37,971 bases of DNA from an uncultured Clostridia bacterium. GTDB lineage: Bacteria; Bacillota; Clostridia; Oscillospirales; Ruminococcaceae. The position numbers and the translations under genes are program-made. Under the pieces are notes generated by a model. The model ran no database searches, had not been told where the DNA came from, and saw only the letters and a program-made list of their open reading frames with translations. This document shows positions 35,831-37,971 of the stretch, piece after piece (position 1 is the first letter of the stretch; each line of letters opens with the position of its first letter). The stretch covers positions 1 through 37,971 of the forward strand of contig CAMVGH010000015.1 of assembly GCA_947166945.1 (NCBI GenBank), written 5' to 3'.

Positions 35831-36237
35831 AGGCGAGATTGGCGAGACCGATAGACGGATTCGACGCCAAAACAAAAAAAGCCGTCATAGCGGCGGCGAC
35901 GGATGAGTTTGAGCGGCAGAAAAAGGATTTTCTCGACATGGTGTTTAACATCATCCTGTGGACGCTGCACACGGAGTGCGGATTCGGGCTTGTCCGCATG
36001 AAGCGCTTCTACCGGGCTATGTTCCGGGCGTGTTATGTCACGAGGGAACGGTACGAGCTGGTCGGATCGGAGCGGATGAAACGTTCCATGTCTGACAAAG
36101 TGCGGAAATTGGAGCAGTCGAAAGCATGGACATACCCGGAGTGGGTGGAGGATCAGCTTCGGGCTTACGGCTGGGACACCGAGAAGGTCGAAGAAGAATT
36201 TTATCAGGAATATATCGAGAACGGAGAGGAATTTTGA
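35827..36237 (+). CDS. Helical protein, unknown
   Basis: 136 residues: helix-rich with IAAATDEFERQKKDFLDMVF, a conserved-looking aromatic centre (LWTLHTECGFGLVRMKRFYR) and an acidic tail (EKVEEEFYQEYIENGEEF). A compact alpha protein often encoded before SSB in such phages. Role not known. Confidence 0.65.
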   Translation: MKARLARPIDGFDAKTKKAVIAAATDEFERQKKDFLDMVFNIILWTLHTECGFGLVRMKRFYRAMFRACYVTRERYELVGSERMKRSMSDKVRKLEQSKAWTYPEWVEDQLRAYGWDTEKVEEEFYQEYIENGEEF

Positions 36238-36240
36238 ATC

Positions 36241-36699
36241 ATGAGTAATTTCAACTACAACCGCGTCATGCTCGGCGGACGTCTGACGGGCGATCCCGAG
36301 GTCAAAACCACGGCGAGCGGGACGAACGTGGTCACATGGAATCTGGCTGTCAACCGGCAGAGCCGGAACAATCAGGATCAGGCGGACTTCTTCCGCTGCA
36401 TAGCCTACGAAAAGACGGCGCTTTTTGTGAGCCAGTATTTCCGCAAGGGTCAGGCGATGTTTGCCGAAGGCAGAATACAGTTTAACAACTGGACCGATGA
36501 TAAGGGGATCAAACACTACATGACCGACGTGATCGTGAGCAACGTCCAGTTCGTTGACAGCAAGGCGGAGACGTCGGGCGGATATCAGCAGCCGCAGCCG
36601 GAGCCGACGAATTATGTGCCGACGGCGTATAAAAAGGACGTGGCGGACATTCCGCCGAACGTCGTTGAGATCGCGGAAAATGACGAACTGCCGTTCTGA
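36241..36699 (+). CDS. ssb: Single-stranded DNA-binding protein
   Basis: 152 residues. The OB fold is clear: NRVMLGGRLTGDPEVKTTAS, VVTWNLAVNRQSRN, FFRCIAYEKTALFVSQYFRK and MFAEGRIQFNNWTDDKG. A flexible linker and acidic tip (EIAENDELPF) end the protein, matching the SSB tail that recruits partners. Supports phage replication and annealing. Confidence 0.93.
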   Translation: MSNFNYNRVMLGGRLTGDPEVKTTASGTNVVTWNLAVNRQSRNNQDQADFFRCIAYEKTALFVSQYFRKGQAMFAEGRIQFNNWTDDKGIKHYMTDVIVSNVQFVDSKAETSGGYQQPQPEPTNYVPTAYKKDVADIPPNVVEIAENDELPF

Positions 36700-36713
36700 G
36701 GGGAGAATCAGAC

Positions 36714-37259
36714 ATGGACGAAAGCTACAGACTCAAAATCGAATACGTTCCGCTCGACAAGCTGAAACCGTATGAGCGGAACGCGAGAAAACACGGAGAT
36801 AAGGATATCGACGCTATCGCGGCGTCGATAAAGCGTTTCGGATTTAAAGACCCGATAGGTGTATGGGGCAAGGATATCATCGTCGAGGGACACGGGCGGC
36901 TTCTGGCGGCTAAGAAGCTGAATCTCGCCGAAGTGCCGATAATCCGGCTGGACGATCTGACGGATGAGGAACGGCGGATGTACGCTCTCGCCCACAACAA
37001 GACCGCCGAGCTGTCGGCGTGGGATTTCGACACGATGGAGACCGAGCTTGAAGAGCTGGGCGAGATGTTCGACGTGGAAGAGCTGGGGTTTGATGTAGCG
37101 GAGCGAAACGATATTGAATATCATGAATCGAGTCCGCGGAACATAACATTTCACGAAAATATATCGGTGATTGTGGAATGCTCAAATGACGAAGAAGCGG
37201 AAAAAACATTTAATGCGTTATCGCAAGAAGGTTATACATGCCGAATTTCGACATTGTGA
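36714..37259 (+). CDS. ParB N-terminal domain protein (phage type)
   Basis: 181 residues. Residues 1-95 hold the ParB-N/Srx-like fold (IEYVPLDKLKPYERNARKHG, AASIKRFGFKDPIGVWGKD, IIVEGHGRLLAAKKLNLAEV); the motif EGHGR is the nucleotide-binding site of the family. The rest is an acidic helix and a small end domain (ISVIVECSNDEEAEKTF). In phages such proteins often neighbour DNA modification genes and terminases. The end overlaps the ABC ATPase start by 22 bp, so the two are coupled. Confidence 0.85.
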   Translation: MDESYRLKIEYVPLDKLKPYERNARKHGDKDIDAIAASIKRFGFKDPIGVWGKDIIVEGHGRLLAAKKLNLAEVPIIRLDDLTDEERRMYALAHNKTAELSAWDFDTMETELEELGEMFDVEELGFDVAERNDIEYHESSPRNITFHENISVIVECSNDEEAEKTFNALSQEGYTCRISTL

Positions 37260-37918
37260 GGGTGAACACCCCGGATATTACATATCGTGTGGCAAAAGTG
37301 CAGGCGGATTACGATGTCAAGCTCGAACATTCCTGCGAACATTTTGTCGGGAGCATAGATATACCTGATGACGATAAATGGCATATCGGGCTGATTGTGG
37401 GGGGGAGCGCCACAGGCAAGAGCACTATTGCAAAAGAGCTGTTTCCCGATATTTATGTGAATGGATATAATTATACTCATAAATCGGTGATTGATGATAT
37501 GCCGTGCGATAATGTAAACCAAATCGAGAAGATGTTTTATGCTGTCGGCTTTGGCTCTGTCCCGTCATGGCTGAAACCATATGAGGTATTAAGCGAAGGC
37601 GAAAAAATGCGTGTTGATCTTGCACGTGCGATGCTTTCCAGCGATAGAGTGTGTTTTGACGAGTTTACGTCTGTCGTCGATAGGCAAGTGGCGCGCACGG
37701 CATGTATCGCTATTAAAAAAGCAATCATTGAAAATAAAATGCACTTTATAGCAGTTTCTTGTCATCGCGATATTATAGAATGGCTCACTCCGGATTGGGT
37801 GTTTGACACAAGCACGATGCAGACAAATTTTCATCCGGCCCGCGTCCTGAAAAAAGGTATTATATCAAAAGATGCGGGCGAGATGAATGGGAAATGTTTA
37901 GGCGTTATCACTATTTAA
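37238..37918 (+). CDS. ABC-type ATPase, N-terminal half of ATPase-GNAT protein
   Basis: 226 residues in the zero frame. Walker A GGSATGKST (55-63), signature LSEGE (118-122), Walker B VCFDE (138-142) with D-loop SVVD, and H-loop His 176 are all intact. The sequence is a soluble ABC ATPase with no membrane part. After residue 198 the zero frame gives an unrelated 28-residue tail, while the frame reached by a -1 shift gives GPRPEKRYYIKRC and a GNAT domain. The fused form is probably the functional one. The start is after AAGAAGG. Confidence 0.85.
   Translation: MPNFDIVRVNTPDITYRVAKVQADYDVKLEHSCEHFVGSIDIPDDDKWHIGLIVGGSATGKSTIAKELFPDIYVNGYNYTHKSVIDDMPCDNVNQIEKMFYAVGFGSVPSWLKPYEVLSEGEKMRVDLARAMLSSDRVCFDEFTSVVDRQVARTACIAIKKAIIENKMHFIAVSCHRDIIEWLTPDWVFDTSTMQTNFHPARVLKKGIISKDAGEMNGKCLGVITI
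37825..37879 (+). promoter_or_regulatory. Candidate -1 frameshift signal joining ABC ATPase and GNAT
   Basis: Slippery heptamer A-AAT-TTT (37825-37831) in the right frame, a 6-nt spacer, then a 6-bp stem GCCCGC (37838-37843) with GCGGGC (37874-37879) and a 30-nt loop. This is the standard layout of programmed -1 frameshift sites. Confidence 0.65.
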
Positions 37919-37971
37919 ATAGCGATTTATCTGCGTCGGCAACATGTTACGCATTGTACGACGACGATACA
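37917..37971. repeat. Right copy of 55-bp terminal direct repeat
   Basis: Identical to bases 1-55. The unique genome is therefore 37,916 bp. The ABC ATPase stop (37916-37918) lies at its first bases and the GNAT frame runs through it. Confidence 0.9.

Noticed and set aside
35590-36516. 308-codon open frame on the - strand
   Set aside because: Antisense to the winged-helix, small membrane, helical and SSB genes, which are coupled by overlaps and have recognisable products.
1-37971. CRISPR arrays and tRNA genes
   Set aside because: No spaced direct repeats of CRISPR type and no cloverleaf or T-loop sequences were seen on reading; a dedicated scan was not possible.

Overview
This window is a complete, circularly closing genome of a tailed siphovirus (long non-contractile tail). 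The first and last 55 bases are identical, leaving about 37.9 kb of unique sequence. The host is inferred to be a Gram-positive gut-type Clostridia bacterium. The basis is strong purine-rich ribosome binding sites, SPP1/HK97-like morphogenesis genes, an XkdX protein, a phi-LC3/XhlA-type lysis set, sigma-A type TTGACA-N17-TATAAT promoters and GC-rich codon use. No host gene confirms it. Nearly all genes lie on the + strand.

Layout. About 36.7-0.4 kb (across the contig join): ParB-like protein and an ABC ATPase that continues into a GNAT domain by an apparent -1 frameshift. 0.4-7.7 kb: terminases, portal, minor head protein, HK97-gp10-like protein, a zinc ribbon, scaffold, capsid with an Ig-like tail, and connectors. 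7.7-12.7 kb: a receptor-binding module with a diversity-generating retroelement (DGR): fibre proteins, variable target gene, Avd, template-slot repeat, reverse transcriptase, XkdX. 12.7-18.8 kb: tail completion protein, tail tube, frameshifted assembly chaperone, tape measure, Dit and tail spike. 18.8-20.3 kb: M23 peptidase and holin-like lysis genes. 20.6-23.8 kb: a cassette of virion-like or membrane-associated unknowns led by a papain-like protease.

23.9-27.2 kb: three small transcription units, each bounded by a terminator and a near-consensus promoter. They carry an ArdC-like antirestriction protein and small unknowns, and look like an early anti-defence region. 27.3-28.0 kb: a scar holding only the C-terminal end of a large serine recombinase on the - strand, facing two overlapping consensus promoters. 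The integrase catalytic part and a CI-type repressor are absent, so the genome looks like a derivative that lost its lysogeny module. 28.0-36.7 kb: early genes, including a SleB hydrolase, Gp157, a RecT/Bet-like annealing protein, a replication initiator containing 11-bp iterons and an AT-rich tract (candidate origin), a VRR-NUC nuclease, HTH proteins and SSB.

The most unusual signals are these: (1) the DGR template slot does not hold a usable template for the present variable region; the two copies look like sister products of a missing AAY-rich template; (2) a GGU-UAG-GGC arrangement in the large terminase that fits a 5-nt ribosomal hop; (3) a slippery heptamer plus stem joining ABC ATPase to GNAT; (4) a stereotyped ribosome binding site, AAGGAGAYCAAA, before a dozen early genes, together with a predicted ~90-nt - strand RNA whose sequence is its complement; (5) intercistronic hairpins with covarying stems and a conserved loop; (6) an operator core present in opposite orientations inside two otherwise duplicated promoters. 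All functional statements come from reading the sequence and recalling family motifs; no database search was run.
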